From an uncultured Collinsella sp. (GTDB lineage: Bacteria; Actinomycetota; Coriobacteriia; Coriobacteriales; Coriobacteriaceae): a stretch of 21,672 bases of DNA. Below the pieces are notes generated by a model. That model was not told the DNA's origin and did not search any database. It worked only from the letters and a program-made list of their open reading frames with translations. Positions 6,698-13,506 of this stretch are shown in pieces. The stretch covers positions 1 to 21,672 of the forward strand of contig CABRIF010000030.1 of assembly GCA_902470925.1 (NCBI GenBank), in the 5' to 3' direction. The position numbers and the translations under genes were made by a program. Each line of letters begins with the position of its first letter. The first letter of the stretch is position 1.

Positions 6698-8815
6698 ATG
6701 AACCGTATCGACCATCCCCGCATGACAACCGGCGAGGCCGTGGCGCGCGCCCTGCTCACCGGCGTGCTCGTCACCTCGCTGTCCATCGCACCCGCCCTGG
6801 CCGCGCCCACCGCGGCGCTCGCCGCCGAGACGGAAGACGCGATCGGCTCCAGCTCCGGCACGAGCGCCGCGGACGCCTCTTCGAGCTCCTCTGCGAGCGG
6901 CTCGGCCGCTTCGTCGGCCTCACGCGGCAAGGACGAGACCATCTACGTGAAGGCCGACGCCTCCGGCACCGTCGACGGCATCTACGCGGTCAACCTGTTC
7001 AACCCCGGCGCGGACGGGCGGATAAGCGACCCGGCGAGCTACACGAGCGTGAAGAACCTGAGCACCGAGGAGGCGCTCAGTCAGCAGGACGGCGCCGTCG
7101 CGTTCAACGCCACCGCCGGCGAGCCGTTCTACTACCAGGGCGACCTCGACACCGGCACGCAGCTGCCCTGGGACATCAGCCTCGTCTACACCCTCAACGG
7201 AACGCAGGTCAGCCCCGACGAGCTGGCCGGCGCCACCGGTGAGGTCACCATCGCGCTCACCATCACCGGCAAGACCGACAGCACCGATACGAACCTGTCC
7301 GACTTCGCCAACAGCTGCGCGGTGCAGGCGCAGGGCACCTTCCCCACCGATGCGTTCACCGTCACCGACGCCGGCGGCACCACCGAAGCGCACGCGGGCA
7401 GCAGCACCGTGCTGACCGCCCTGGTGCTGCCCGGCGAGAGCAAGACCTTCACCATCGCCGGCACGGCGAGCGACTTCAGCTCCTCGGGCTGGCAGATCGC
7501 GGCGATGCCGCTGTCGCTCGCCATCGACGTGCACGACCAGGCCGGCGCGCTCGAGGAGCAGACCGACCAGCTCTCCCGTGCCACCGGTTCACTGGCAACC
7601 GGCGCCGGCTCGCTCGAGGCGGCGCTTGCCCAGGCATCGACGGGGTCGGGCGCACTTGATTCGGCCGCCGGGCAGGTTGCCAGCGGGGCCGCGCAGGTGG
7701 CCGACGGCACCAGCCAGGTGGCCAGCGGGGCGAGCAGCCTGGCCGACGGCACCAGCCAGGTCGCCAGCGGCGCCGACGCAGTGGCACAAGGCGCGAGCAG
7801 CCTGAGCAGCGGGGCAACCTCGGTTTCGACGGGACTGTCCGCACTCATGGACACCAGCTCCACGCTCACCGACGGCGCCGCCCAGCTCGCGCAGGCCGCT
7901 TCGAGCGCGAGCACCGGCGCGCAGCAGCTTGCCCAGAGAACCGCAAGCTACCGCGACGGCCTGCAGAGCGCCTATAACGACGCCGCCGCCGGCGCGGGCA
8001 ACCTCGTTGCCGCCCAGCAGGCCTACGCCTCCGCCCTGGCCGGGCTGCAGCAGGCGCTCGAGGCCGGCGACGTGCAGGCGGCATCCAGTGCCGCTGGGCA
8101 GGTGGACACGTGCGCCCAGGCACTGGCGGCAGCCAGCGGGGCCACCGGAGCCGAGCAGGCGCTCTCCAGCGCGCTCACGGGTGCGCAAAGCGTGGCCGAC
8201 GGCGCCTCGAGCTACGCCAGCCAGGTATCGGGCCTTGCCACGGCGGCAGACACCTTGAGCTCCGGCATCTCCTCCTATACGGGCGGGGTGAGCCAGCTTG
8301 CCGGAGGCGCCAGCGAGGTGGCGGCGGGCGCCGAGAGCGTGAAGAGCGGCTCGAACGCCGTGGCCAGCGGGGCGGTCAGCGCGAGCACGGGCGCCGCGCA
8401 GGTGGCCGAGGGCGCAAGCAACCTGAGCAGCGGGGCCTCGCAGGTGGCCGAAGGGTCCGGGCACCTCAGCGAGGCCACCGGCACGATGTCCTCGGGGCTC
8501 GCGCAGGCCCACGCCGGCTCGCTCGATCTCTCGGATGGAGCCGCCGAGCTCGCCGACGCCTGCGCAGGCTTGGGCGACAAGGTGCTCGATGAGCTCCAAG
8601 AACAGATCGACAAGAAGCTGGGCGCCGACTGGCAGGCGCACTCGTTCGTAGCGCCCGCGAACACCGACGTCGACCGCGTGCAGTTCACCTATGTCGTCGA
8701 CGGGATCAGCAAGCCGGAGAAGGCATCGAGCAGCACCGACGCAGACGATAGCGCGCAGGAGCAGACGCTGCTCGACCGCTTCCTCGCCCTGTTCTCCCCT
8801 GCCAACGAGGACTAA
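6698..8815 (+). CDS. Secreted heptad-repeat protein next to MMPL transporter, 705 aa
   Basis: The start ATG 6698 is chosen because GGAG sits 7 bases upstream and a clear signal peptide follows: basic start, hydrophobic TGVLVTSLSIAPALAAP, Ala-rich cleavage region (near residues 35-45). Residues of about 80-290 form a beta-rich domain (starting DETIYVKADASGTVDGI; containing NGTQVSPDELAGATGEVTI) that resembles the N-terminal domain of large extracellular proteins found beside MMPL pumps in Firmicutes and Coriobacteriia. Residues of about 310-440 and 520-640 are blocks of 7-residue repeats such as QVASGASSLADGTSQVASGA, the X3-L/V-X2-G heptad pattern seen in Pip/YhgE-like proteins. No C-terminal membrane helix or sorting signal is visible. 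A 232-bp GC-rich gap (6466-6697) without a recognisable promoter separates it from MMPL. A role as an extracellular partner of the exporter is inferred. Confidence 0.88.
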   Translation: MNRIDHPRMTTGEAVARALLTGVLVTSLSIAPALAAPTAALAAETEDAIGSSSGTSAADASSSSSASGSAASSASRGKDETIYVKADASGTVDGIYAVNLFNPGADGRISDPASYTSVKNLSTEEALSQQDGAVAFNATAGEPFYYQGDLDTGTQLPWDISLVYTLNGTQVSPDELAGATGEVTIALTITGKTDSTDTNLSDFANSCAVQAQGTFPTDAFTVTDAGGTTEAHAGSSTVLTALVLPGESKTFTIAGTASDFSSSGWQIAAMPLSLAIDVHDQAGALEEQTDQLSRATGSLATGAGSLEAALAQASTGSGALDSAAGQVASGAAQVADGTSQVASGASSLADGTSQVASGADAVAQGASSLSSGATSVSTGLSALMDTSSTLTDGAAQLAQAASSASTGAQQLAQRTASYRDGLQSAYNDAAAGAGNLVAAQQAYASALAGLQQALEAGDVQAASSAAGQVDTCAQALAAASGATGAEQALSSALTGAQSVADGASSYASQVSGLATAADTLSSGISSYTGGVSQLAGGASEVAAGAESVKSGSNAVASGAVSASTGAAQVAEGASNLSSGASQVAEGSGHLSEATGTMSSGLAQAHAGSLDLSDGAAELADACAGLGDKVLDELQEQIDKKLGADWQAHSFVAPANTDVDRVQFTYVVDGISKPEKASSSTDADDSAQEQTLLDRFLALFSPANED
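7699..7770 (+). repeat. 42-bp-period duplication within the heptad region
   Basis: The 30-base segments 7699-7728 and 7741-7770 differ at one base and lie 42 bp (14 codons, two heptads) apart. Related, more diverged copies occur at 8400-8460. This points to recent slippage or unequal exchange in the heptad coding region. Confidence 0.8.
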
Positions 8816-8827
8816 GCGCGAACGCAT

Positions 8828-8856
8828 GGGAGCGGGCGGCACCTGCACCCGCTCCC
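8828..8856. terminator. Hairpin between convergent genes
   Basis: GGGAGCGGG (8828-8836) and CCCGCTCCC (8848-8856) form a perfect 9-bp GC-rich stem with an 11-base loop. It fills most of the 47-bp gap between the heptad gene and the convergent ATPase gene, so a bidirectional terminator is likely. There is no T tract. Confidence 0.6.
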
Positions 8857-8862
8857 CGCTCG

Positions 8863-9963
8863 CTACCCCCGCAGCTTGCGCAGGTAGTCGTCGAAAAGCG
8901 GAATGTCGAAGCCGACCTCGCCGCGGCCGCGCTCCCCGATGACCCCTTGCTCGAGCAGGCGATTCCTATATTGCGCAGCATAGTTCGCCTTCACCCCCAT
9001 GCGCTGAGCGATATCCGCCATCGAGCTGACGCCCTCATCTTCGAGCATCGCCTCAAGGAATCTCAGGTCGCCGTTCGAGAGTTCGCGATACGTCGCCGAA
9101 AAGATGCGCTGCTCCATATCTCCGCGCGCCATTTCGATTCCAGCCTGGGCATCATCCAGCGTAATCTCATCCGCCGCGCGATCCTCGTTCCACACGCGAT
9201 AGCCAACCAGCTGCATCATGTATGGGAACCCACCGGATGCACGAACCATTTCCCCCAGGGCGTCGGAGCTGATACTGCGGCCGGACTCCTCGACCGTTTT
9301 ACGCAGAGCCCGCTCAATCTCATGGTCGGCGATGCGGCCGAGATGCTGTTGAACGGATCGCCGCAAGAAGGAGATCGATTCATCCTGCAGCAACGCCGAG
9401 ACCTGATGCGGCAGTCCTGCCATCATGACGGCGACCTTGCGCCCCTCTCCCACAAACAGCTGATAGGTTGCCGCAAAGCTCACCATCTCCTCAAGCGTCA
9501 CGCGCACCTCGTCGATGGCGATGAGCAGGCCGATGTCATAGCGCTCGAGACCCTTGAGTAGACGCGTCATGCGCGTACGCCAATTTGCCCGCTGCTCGGG
9601 TACCGGTTCCCACTCGACACTGAAAAGCTGCCCGAGGCTGATACCCCGCAGCCGCGGCGATGCGCTCGAACTGACAAACTCAGCCGCTGCCTCCTGCGTT
9701 TGCTGGTAGATGTCCTCCAGCATACCCGGCGTTGCGCTCACCCTCACGGCGATCCACCCGTGCGCGGGGGCTTCGGAGGCTATATACGAAAGCAGGGCCG
9801 TTTTGCCGGTTCCCCGCGCCCCGATGAAGACCGTCGACAGATTCGGGTCCCCCGGCCCGTTGTCCAGCGCGCCGAGAACATCGCCAATCAGATAATCGCG
9901 CCCCGCCATGAAAGGCGGGACAACACCGAACGTCGGCGTGAAGGGATTTCGTTGTTGAACCAT
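8863..9963 (-). CDS. AAA-family ATP-binding protein with C-terminal winged helix, 366 aa
   Basis: Walker A is GARGTGKT at residues 48-55 and Walker B is LLIAIDE ending at D151-E152. The middle (residues of about 170-270) is the helical part of an AAA_16/archaeal-ATPase-like domain. The last 70 residues (SNGDLRFLEAMLEDEGVSSM...) look like a winged-helix DNA-binding domain. The start ATG 9961-9963 has a strong GGGAGG 5 bases upstream. It stands alone on its strand: the upstream oxidoreductase ends 371 bp away, and that gap carries seven 19-bp repeats. Its DNA is less GC-rich than the flanking transporter and ribosomal genes, which suggests acquisition. Relatives of this type are usually annotated only as ATP-binding proteins; the function is unknown. 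Confidence 0.85.
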   Translation of the reverse strand: MVQQRNPFTPTFGVVPPFMAGRDYLIGDVLGALDNGPGDPNLSTVFIGARGTGKTALLSYIASEAPAHGWIAVRVSATPGMLEDIYQQTQEAAAEFVSSSASPRLRGISLGQLFSVEWEPVPEQRANWRTRMTRLLKGLERYDIGLLIAIDEVRVTLEEMVSFAATYQLFVGEGRKVAVMMAGLPHQVSALLQDESISFLRRSVQQHLGRIADHEIERALRKTVEESGRSISSDALGEMVRASGGFPYMMQLVGYRVWNEDRAADEITLDDAQAGIEMARGDMEQRIFSATYRELSNGDLRFLEAMLEDEGVSSMADIAQRMGVKANYAAQYRNRLLEQGVIGERGRGEVGFDIPLFDDYLRKLRG

Positions 9964-10009
9964 GTTACCTCCCGTTTCTCTTCTTAGATGATACCCGTCG
10001 TGCGAACGG

Positions 10010-10142
10010 TTTTGCGAGTTTTGATTTCTTTTGCAACTTTTGACTTCGTTTGATTCTTTTAACTTGGTTTGCAGAATTTGATTTTATTTGCAGCTTTTGA
10101 CCGTGCATGCAGCTCTTGACTTGGCTTACAGCTTTTGCCGCA
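10010..10142. repeat. Seven tandem 19-bp AT-rich units upstream of the ATPase gene
   Basis: Units start at 10010, 10029, 10048, 10067, 10086, 10105 and 10124. The + strand consensus is GTTTGCAGCTTTTGACTTG (- strand CAAGTCAAAAGCTGCAAAC). By eye the seven units match 12-16 of the 17 inner positions, with no indel in 133 bp. The block is far more AT-rich than its surroundings and ends 47 bp before the ATPase start codon. The 19-bp period is not a multiple of 3, so the order is at DNA or RNA level, not peptide level. Confidence 0.9.
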
Positions 10143-10176
10143 ACCCCTACCCAAGACGAACGACACTCGATAGCAC

Positions 10177-10226
10177 GAACCGCACCGCCGGACCCGGGGA
10201 TATGCCCCAGCCCAACGGTGCGGTTC
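10177..10226. terminator. Long hairpin, possible terminator
   Basis: GAACCGCACCG (10177-10187) and CGGTGCGGTTC (10216-10226) are perfect 11-bp arms; the 28-base loop contains a further GGGG/CCCC pairing. On the + strand it is followed by ATTTTGC, giving a short U tract. On the - strand it lies 109 bases after the oxidoreductase stop, without a U tract. It could end the oxidoreductase transcript or an unrecognised + strand RNA. Confidence 0.5.
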
Positions 10227-10334
10227 ATTTTGCAAAAAAGCATCCACTCGCACGCTGCGTGTCAAACGCCCGGCGCGACCGCCCGGCACACGTCGCCCGT
10301 CTTGCTGCGCCGTGCCGCATCCTGCTGCGTCGTG

Positions 10335-11420
10335 CTACTCCTCCTCGGGATAGACCACGCCCCAGTCGCTGCGCAGGCGGGTCATGGTCTCCATCACGTC
10401 GGCGGCGAAGTCCATGAGCTGCAGCTTGGAGGCATCGCCGGCCACCGCCTGCTCCAGATCGGCAATCTCGTAGCACAGAGCGTAAGCCTCCACGCCCGCC
10501 TCGACCTCCTCGCGGCGGCCGTCGGCGGTCCAGGTGATCGTGGCGCGGTCGGCGCGCGGGTAGGCCATCACCTCGATGTAGCAGTCGTCGAAGCACAGGT
10601 CGGCGCGCTTGGGCTGCTTGGCGTGCATGGTAAGCGAGAACACGCCAAGCTGGCCCTCGGCGTTGCGCGTCACGAAGCCGCTCTCCTCGTCCACGCCCGT
10701 CTCGAAGCGGTTGGCGAGCGAGACGACCTCGGTAGGTTGGCTTTCCATGAACAGGCGCGCAACCGACAGCGCGTAGACGCCGATGTCCAGCATAGCGCCG
10801 CCGGCCAGGCTGCGATTCCAAAAGCGGCTGTTCACGTCCTCGTAGCTGTGGAAGCTGCCGAAGTTCACCTGCGCCAGGCGCAGGCGTCCGAACTCGCCCG
10901 CCTCCATGCGGCGCCGCAGCTCAACATAAAGCGGCATGTGCAGCACCGTGGTGGCGTCCATGAGCACCACGTTGTGCGCGCGGGCGATGGCGCGGGCCTC
11001 GTCGAGCTCGGCCGAGTTGAGGGTGATGGCCTTCTCGCACAGCACGTGCTTGCCCGCCGCGAGCGCGGCGCGCAGGTAGTCGATATGGGTGTTATGCGGC
11101 GTGGTGATGTAGATCGCATCAACCTCAGGGTCGGCATAGAGCTCCTCCACCGAATCGTACACGCGCGCGACCCCGTAGGTCTGCGCGAACGCCTCGGCCT
11201 TGGCGCGCGTACGGTTGGCGACGCCGTGGATGGTGCGGCCCGCCAACGCCAAGGACTGCGCCATCTGGTTCGCGATGACGCCGCATCCGATAACCGCCCA
11301 GGTGAGATGCGGGGCGGTGAAGATGTCGTCCGGGAACGGCTTGCCCTCGACCGCAGCGAAGGCCGCCTTCGCGGCCTCGGCGGCGTTTTGGGGAGCAGCG
11401 GGAGTGACTTGTCCCATCAT
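10335..11420 (-). CDS. Gfo/Idh/MocA-family NAD(P)-dependent oxidoreductase, 361 aa
   Basis: A probable sugar, inositol or diol dehydrogenase of the Gfo/Idh/MocA family. The Rossmann motif is WAVIGCGVIA (GxGxxA at residues 45-50), the family EKP-like motif is CEKAIT with K130, and the C-terminal domain has GGAMLDIGVY (207-216). The start is ATG 11420, followed at once by a second ATG (11417), with GAGGAAGG just upstream. About 38 residues precede the Rossmann strand; the first 30 are Ala-rich, which is longer than usual. A promoter-like pair (TGGACA/TAGAAT) lies about 40 bp upstream, so it is probably a single-gene unit and not part of hipBA. The family is broad and the substrate cannot be assigned. 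Confidence 0.92.
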   Translation of the reverse strand: MMGQVTPAAPQNAAEAAKAAFAAVEGKPFPDDIFTAPHLTWAVIGCGVIANQMAQSLALAGRTIHGVANRTRAKAEAFAQTYGVARVYDSVEELYADPEVDAIYITTPHNTHIDYLRAALAAGKHVLCEKAITLNSAELDEARAIARAHNVVLMDATTVLHMPLYVELRRRMEAGEFGRLRLAQVNFGSFHSYEDVNSRFWNRSLAGGAMLDIGVYALSVARLFMESQPTEVVSLANRFETGVDEESGFVTRNAEGQLGVFSLTMHAKQPKRADLCFDDCYIEVMAYPRADRATITWTADGRREEVEAGVEAYALCYEIADLEQAVAGDASKLQLMDFAADVMETMTRLRSDWGVVYPEEE

Positions 11421-11457
11421 CGGATCCTTCCTCGATGAAATCGATTACGTACACCCC

Positions 11458-11487
11458 ATTCTAAAAGCCCGCCCCGCAGCCTGTCCA
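11458..11487 (-). promoter_or_regulatory. Promoter-like -35/-10 for the oxidoreductase gene
   Basis: On the - strand, TGGACA (11482-11487) and TAGAAT (11458-11463) are separated by 18 bp, each one base from the sigma-70 consensus. The -10 ends 37 bp before the ATG. The palindrome AATCGATT lies between it and the ribosome binding site and could be an operator. Confidence 0.6.
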
Positions 11488-11548
11488 TCCCGAATGCTGT
11501 GATGAGACGGCCTGGCGCCTGCGCCCGACGCCCGGCACAAGGTTCCAC

Positions 11549-11562
11549 GTGCCTGCAGGCAC
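11549..11562. repeat. Perfect 14-bp palindrome between hipA and the oxidoreductase gene
   Basis: GTGCCTGCAGGCAC is a perfect palindrome, 48 bp past the hipA stop. Another (GCTGCGCAGC) is at 11566-11575. They may be protein-binding sites or part of the hipA transcript end; no T tract is seen. Confidence 0.5.
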
Positions 11563-11610
11563 CCAGCTGCGCAGCGCGGCTGCCTATTTCCTGCATCGTC
11601 CTGTGGAGCC

Positions 11611-12900
11611 TCACCCGCTCAGCCCGCTCGCAAAGGAGCGCAAGACCTTAACCCGCGGCGCAATATCGGCAATCAGATCCTCTGCGATATAGGGGGTCGA
11701 TTCGAGCACTGGCCCATACGCGCCTTCGCCCGCACACGCAAGCGCATCCAAAAGCCCGTCCGCAATCGCTTGCGCGATGCGTCGGAGCGCATCAATGCGA
11801 ATATCCAGTTCCCACGCAAGGCGAATCAGGGTTTCAGGTGCAACATCATCGATGTCGCGCACCCCACCAATGCCCATCGCCATGTTCCTGCTGAATTTCG
11901 GATAGAACGTCGTGCAAACCAGGTCGTATGCCGGCGACAGCTCAAGCCGGCATTTCTGGCCCTCCGTACATCGGTGGAGAAGCGAGTAGTTCTTAAGATG
12001 CGCATCGCAGTTTCCTATGGCATAGCTAAAGAGCAGCTGCCGGGCAAACGACGCGACATCTTGCAGGGGGCGCGCACTCCTCTCTCGTAGGAACGTCGCA
12101 ATATATCGAATGCTGCTCCCTTCGATCTCGGCATACTTCGAACCTGGTGTTTCCCCAAACGCCTGGCACAAATCCTCCTGATGCAGTCGCTCGACATGCC
12201 AAGCACCGCCATGGGATACGATGCGGCGATCGAAGCGCCGCACAGCCAAAACGGGGTTTCCGAAGCCGAGCAACGAGACATCCGCCACATCAAGACCGCA
12301 GGCGCGCGCCGCTTTCATGCAGAGAAACTCGATTTCCGGCACATCGCGCATCGGGCTCGTCTTCAGCATATGCGTCGTTGCAGCTACACCATCTGGCAGC
12401 AGCCATCCCTCCGTTATGGGGCTGCTCGGATCGTGCGCCAACCCGGTTTTTCCCTGCACGCCGGCTAGCGACAATCGCATCTCAGCGTTGTGCTCGGCAA
12501 TGCCCGAAAGGTCACGCACGATGCGCCTGATCTCCTCGCCGTCGACATGCGCATAACCAGCTTCATCAGAAAGCACATCGCCTTGATCGGCTATCAGCAC
12601 ATCGCCTATGCAATCACGTCCGCACGCCGCAAGCAGCGAAAGCCAGTCGTCCTCCCGCACGCCCAATTCCGCAGCAAGCATCTGACGCGAGGCTCCCTCA
12701 GCGAGAAGACCCTCGAAATACGGACGGAACTCTTCGCGGGCATACGGCTTCCCGCGCAAAGGCAACGAGCAAGACAGCGGGGCAGCATACGGGCACGCGA
12801 GAAACGACGAGTCATATGAAAAGGTAAACCCATCGGTTTCGATCCGCCCAACCAAGCGCGGCTCGCGGTACGTCAGCTGCGATACGAATAAGGTCGCCAT
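11611..12900 (-). CDS. hipA: HipA-family serine/threonine kinase toxin, 429 aa
   Basis: HipA toxins phosphorylate a host protein (GltX in E. coli) and slow growth. The residues match the family: SLAGVQGKTGL (144-154, with S144 at the place of the E. coli autophosphorylated Ser150), K180 in THMLKTSP (ATP-binding lysine), DLCQAFG (243-249), the catalytic-loop motif GNCDAHLKNYSL with D299 and N304, and metal-binding D326 in SPAYDLV. An N-terminal coupling subdomain precedes the kinase core, and the length is close to E. coli HipA (440), so it looks intact. Its ATG overlaps the hipB stop (TGATG), as expected for co-translation with the antitoxin. The DNA is less GC-rich than the ribosomal operon beside it. 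Confidence 0.94.
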   Translation of the reverse strand: MATLFVSQLTYREPRLVGRIETDGFTFSYDSSFLACPYAAPLSCSLPLRGKPYAREEFRPYFEGLLAEGASRQMLAAELGVREDDWLSLLAACGRDCIGDVLIADQGDVLSDEAGYAHVDGEEIRRIVRDLSGIAEHNAEMRLSLAGVQGKTGLAHDPSSPITEGWLLPDGVAATTHMLKTSPMRDVPEIEFLCMKAARACGLDVADVSLLGFGNPVLAVRRFDRRIVSHGGAWHVERLHQEDLCQAFGETPGSKYAEIEGSSIRYIATFLRERSARPLQDVASFARQLLFSYAIGNCDAHLKNYSLLHRCTEGQKCRLELSPAYDLVCTTFYPKFSRNMAMGIGGVRDIDDVAPETLIRLAWELDIRIDALRRIAQAIADGLLDALACAGEGAYGPVLESTPYIAEDLIADIAPRVKVLRSFASGLSG

Positions 12901-13118
12901 CAGCTGCGCCCCCTGCCCACGACATCGATGCCGAGCGTTTGGAGAACCCTCAAGACCTTCCCGACCTCAGCTGTTTGTTTGCCATTTTCAAGCTGCGATA
13001 AAAACGTGATGCCGACGTTCGAGAAGTCAGCGAGTTCGACCTGAGACACCTTTTGGCGCTTGCGCTCAGCCTTGATGAGCCTGCCGATATCGCCGGCTGT
13101 TCTTAGAACTTCATCCAT
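12900..13118 (-). CDS. hipB: HipB-like XRE-family antitoxin, 72 aa
   Basis: A small DNA-binding antitoxin that should neutralise HipA and repress the operon. One XRE helix-turn-helix is visible (DIGRLIKAERKRQKVSQVEL then ADFSNVGITFLSQLENGK, residues about 10-47), followed by a short tail ending VGRGRS. ATG 13118 is preferred because the protein then starts right before the domain, but no Shine-Dalgarno lies at normal distance. Starts at 13148, 13157 and 13163 are also open and also lack a good site. The stop of the upstream small frame overlaps this ATG (ATGGATGA), so translation may depend on coupling. The stop overlaps hipA by one base. Confidence 0.9.
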   Translation of the reverse strand: MDEVLRTAGDIGRLIKAERKRQKVSQVELADFSNVGITFLSQLENGKQTAEVGKVLRVLQTLGIDVVGRGRS

Positions 13119-13347
13119 CTGCACGCACCAAACCTTTCGCGAACGCATATATTTCATGCTCATTCGGTAATTCTACCGCGTTCGCATATATCTGCAAGAA
13201 GATCATGCTCTCTTTCGCGTTCGCATACGTTTTTGATGCGTCGTCCAAGACTTGTGCGTTCGCATGTATTTCAAGCATATCCGCACCTATTTCCGATTGC
13301 AGCACACACTCCTGCAACACGCTCACGCCTGCAACACGCAAAACCAT
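13111..13347 (-). CDS. Possible small protein with 13-residue YANA repeats, coupled to hipB (78 aa)
   Basis: Not a recognised family. The ATG at 13347 has AGGGG 6 bases upstream. The second half is four 13-residue units each starting with a four-residue motif: HANA, YANA, YANA and YAFA (residues of about 28-78), with variable spacers such as KESMIFLQI and VELPNEHEI. The stop TGA (13111-13113) overlaps the hipB ATG in ATGGATGA, the usual form of translational coupling, and hipB has no ribosome binding site of its own. These points favour a real leader or accessory peptide of the hipBA operon. The alternative is that the repeats are HipB operators and the frame is open by chance. Confidence 0.45.
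   Translation of the reverse strand: MVLRVAGVSVLQECVLQSEIGADMLEIHANAQVLDDASKTYANAKESMIFLQIYANAVELPNEHEIYAFAKGLVRADG
13139..13263. repeat. Four cores at exact 39-bp spacing upstream of hipB
   Basis: GCG(TT/AA)CGC occurs at 13139-13146, 13178-13185, 13217-13224 and 13256-13263, always 39 bp apart. On the - strand three copies read ATGCGAACGC; the copy nearest hipB has TT at its centre. Each core is itself a dyad (GCG-NN-CGC). The spacers between cores are not conserved. The array fills the stretch just upstream of hipB, where HipB operators would be expected. Confidence 0.88.
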
Positions 13348-13389
13348 GCGAAACCCCTATCGCCGGGGATCCGCAAGCGCATACACGCA

Positions 13390-13482
13390 GGAAGCCCCGG
13401 GTGTCCCTGAGCAAACCTTCCCACAGGGCGACGAGCAACACTCACCGCCGCGGACGTTTGCATGGAACTACCCGGGGCTTCC
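13390..13482. repeat. Long inverted repeat between rplX and the hipBA region
   Basis: GGAAGCCCCGGGT (13390-13402) and ACCCGGGGCTTCC (13470-13482) are perfect 13-bp arms 67 bp apart. Inside, GCAAAC (13411-13416) and GTTTGC (13456-13461) also pair, giving a symmetric 8/8 internal loop. It begins 24 bp after the rplX stop, so it may end the ribosomal transcript, although no U tract follows. It could also be a scar of the rearrangement that put hipBA here. Nothing else is recognisable between 13348 and 13506. Confidence 0.75.
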
Positions 13483-13506
13483 GATGGGGTTCAAGGACCT
13501 AAAATC

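Larger units (their letters stand above)
9964..10334. other. 371-bp gene-free region with repeat array and hairpin
   Basis: This holds the ATPase ribosome binding site, the AT-rich 19-bp array (10010-10142) and a long hairpin (10177-10226). A TATCAT (9988-9993, - strand) could be a -10 for the ATPase gene but lacks a matching -35. A lysine-rich frame on the - strand (9965-10243) crosses both the repeats and the hairpin and is probably not a gene. Nothing recognisable was found in 10227-10334. Confidence 0.7.

Noticed and set aside
7589..8848. 419-codon - strand frame opposite the heptad-repeat gene
   Set aside because: It is a shadow of the repetitive + strand coding sequence with no start site or recognisable domain.
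9965..10243. 92-codon lysine-rich - strand frame ending between the ATPase ribosome binding site and ATG
   Set aside because: It crosses an 11-bp-arm hairpin and the 19-bp array, whose period is not a multiple of 3, has no clear ribosome binding site, and its residues do not repeat with the DNA. A leader-peptide role cannot be excluded but is not supported.
11421..11610. Missing gene or tRNA between hipA and the oxidoreductase gene
   Set aside because: No cloverleaf or plausible reading frame; only palindromes and a promoter-like pair are visible.
13139..13263. CRISPR array
   Set aside because: Only the 8-12 bp cores are shared, the 39-bp period is too short for repeat plus spacer, and no cas genes are near.
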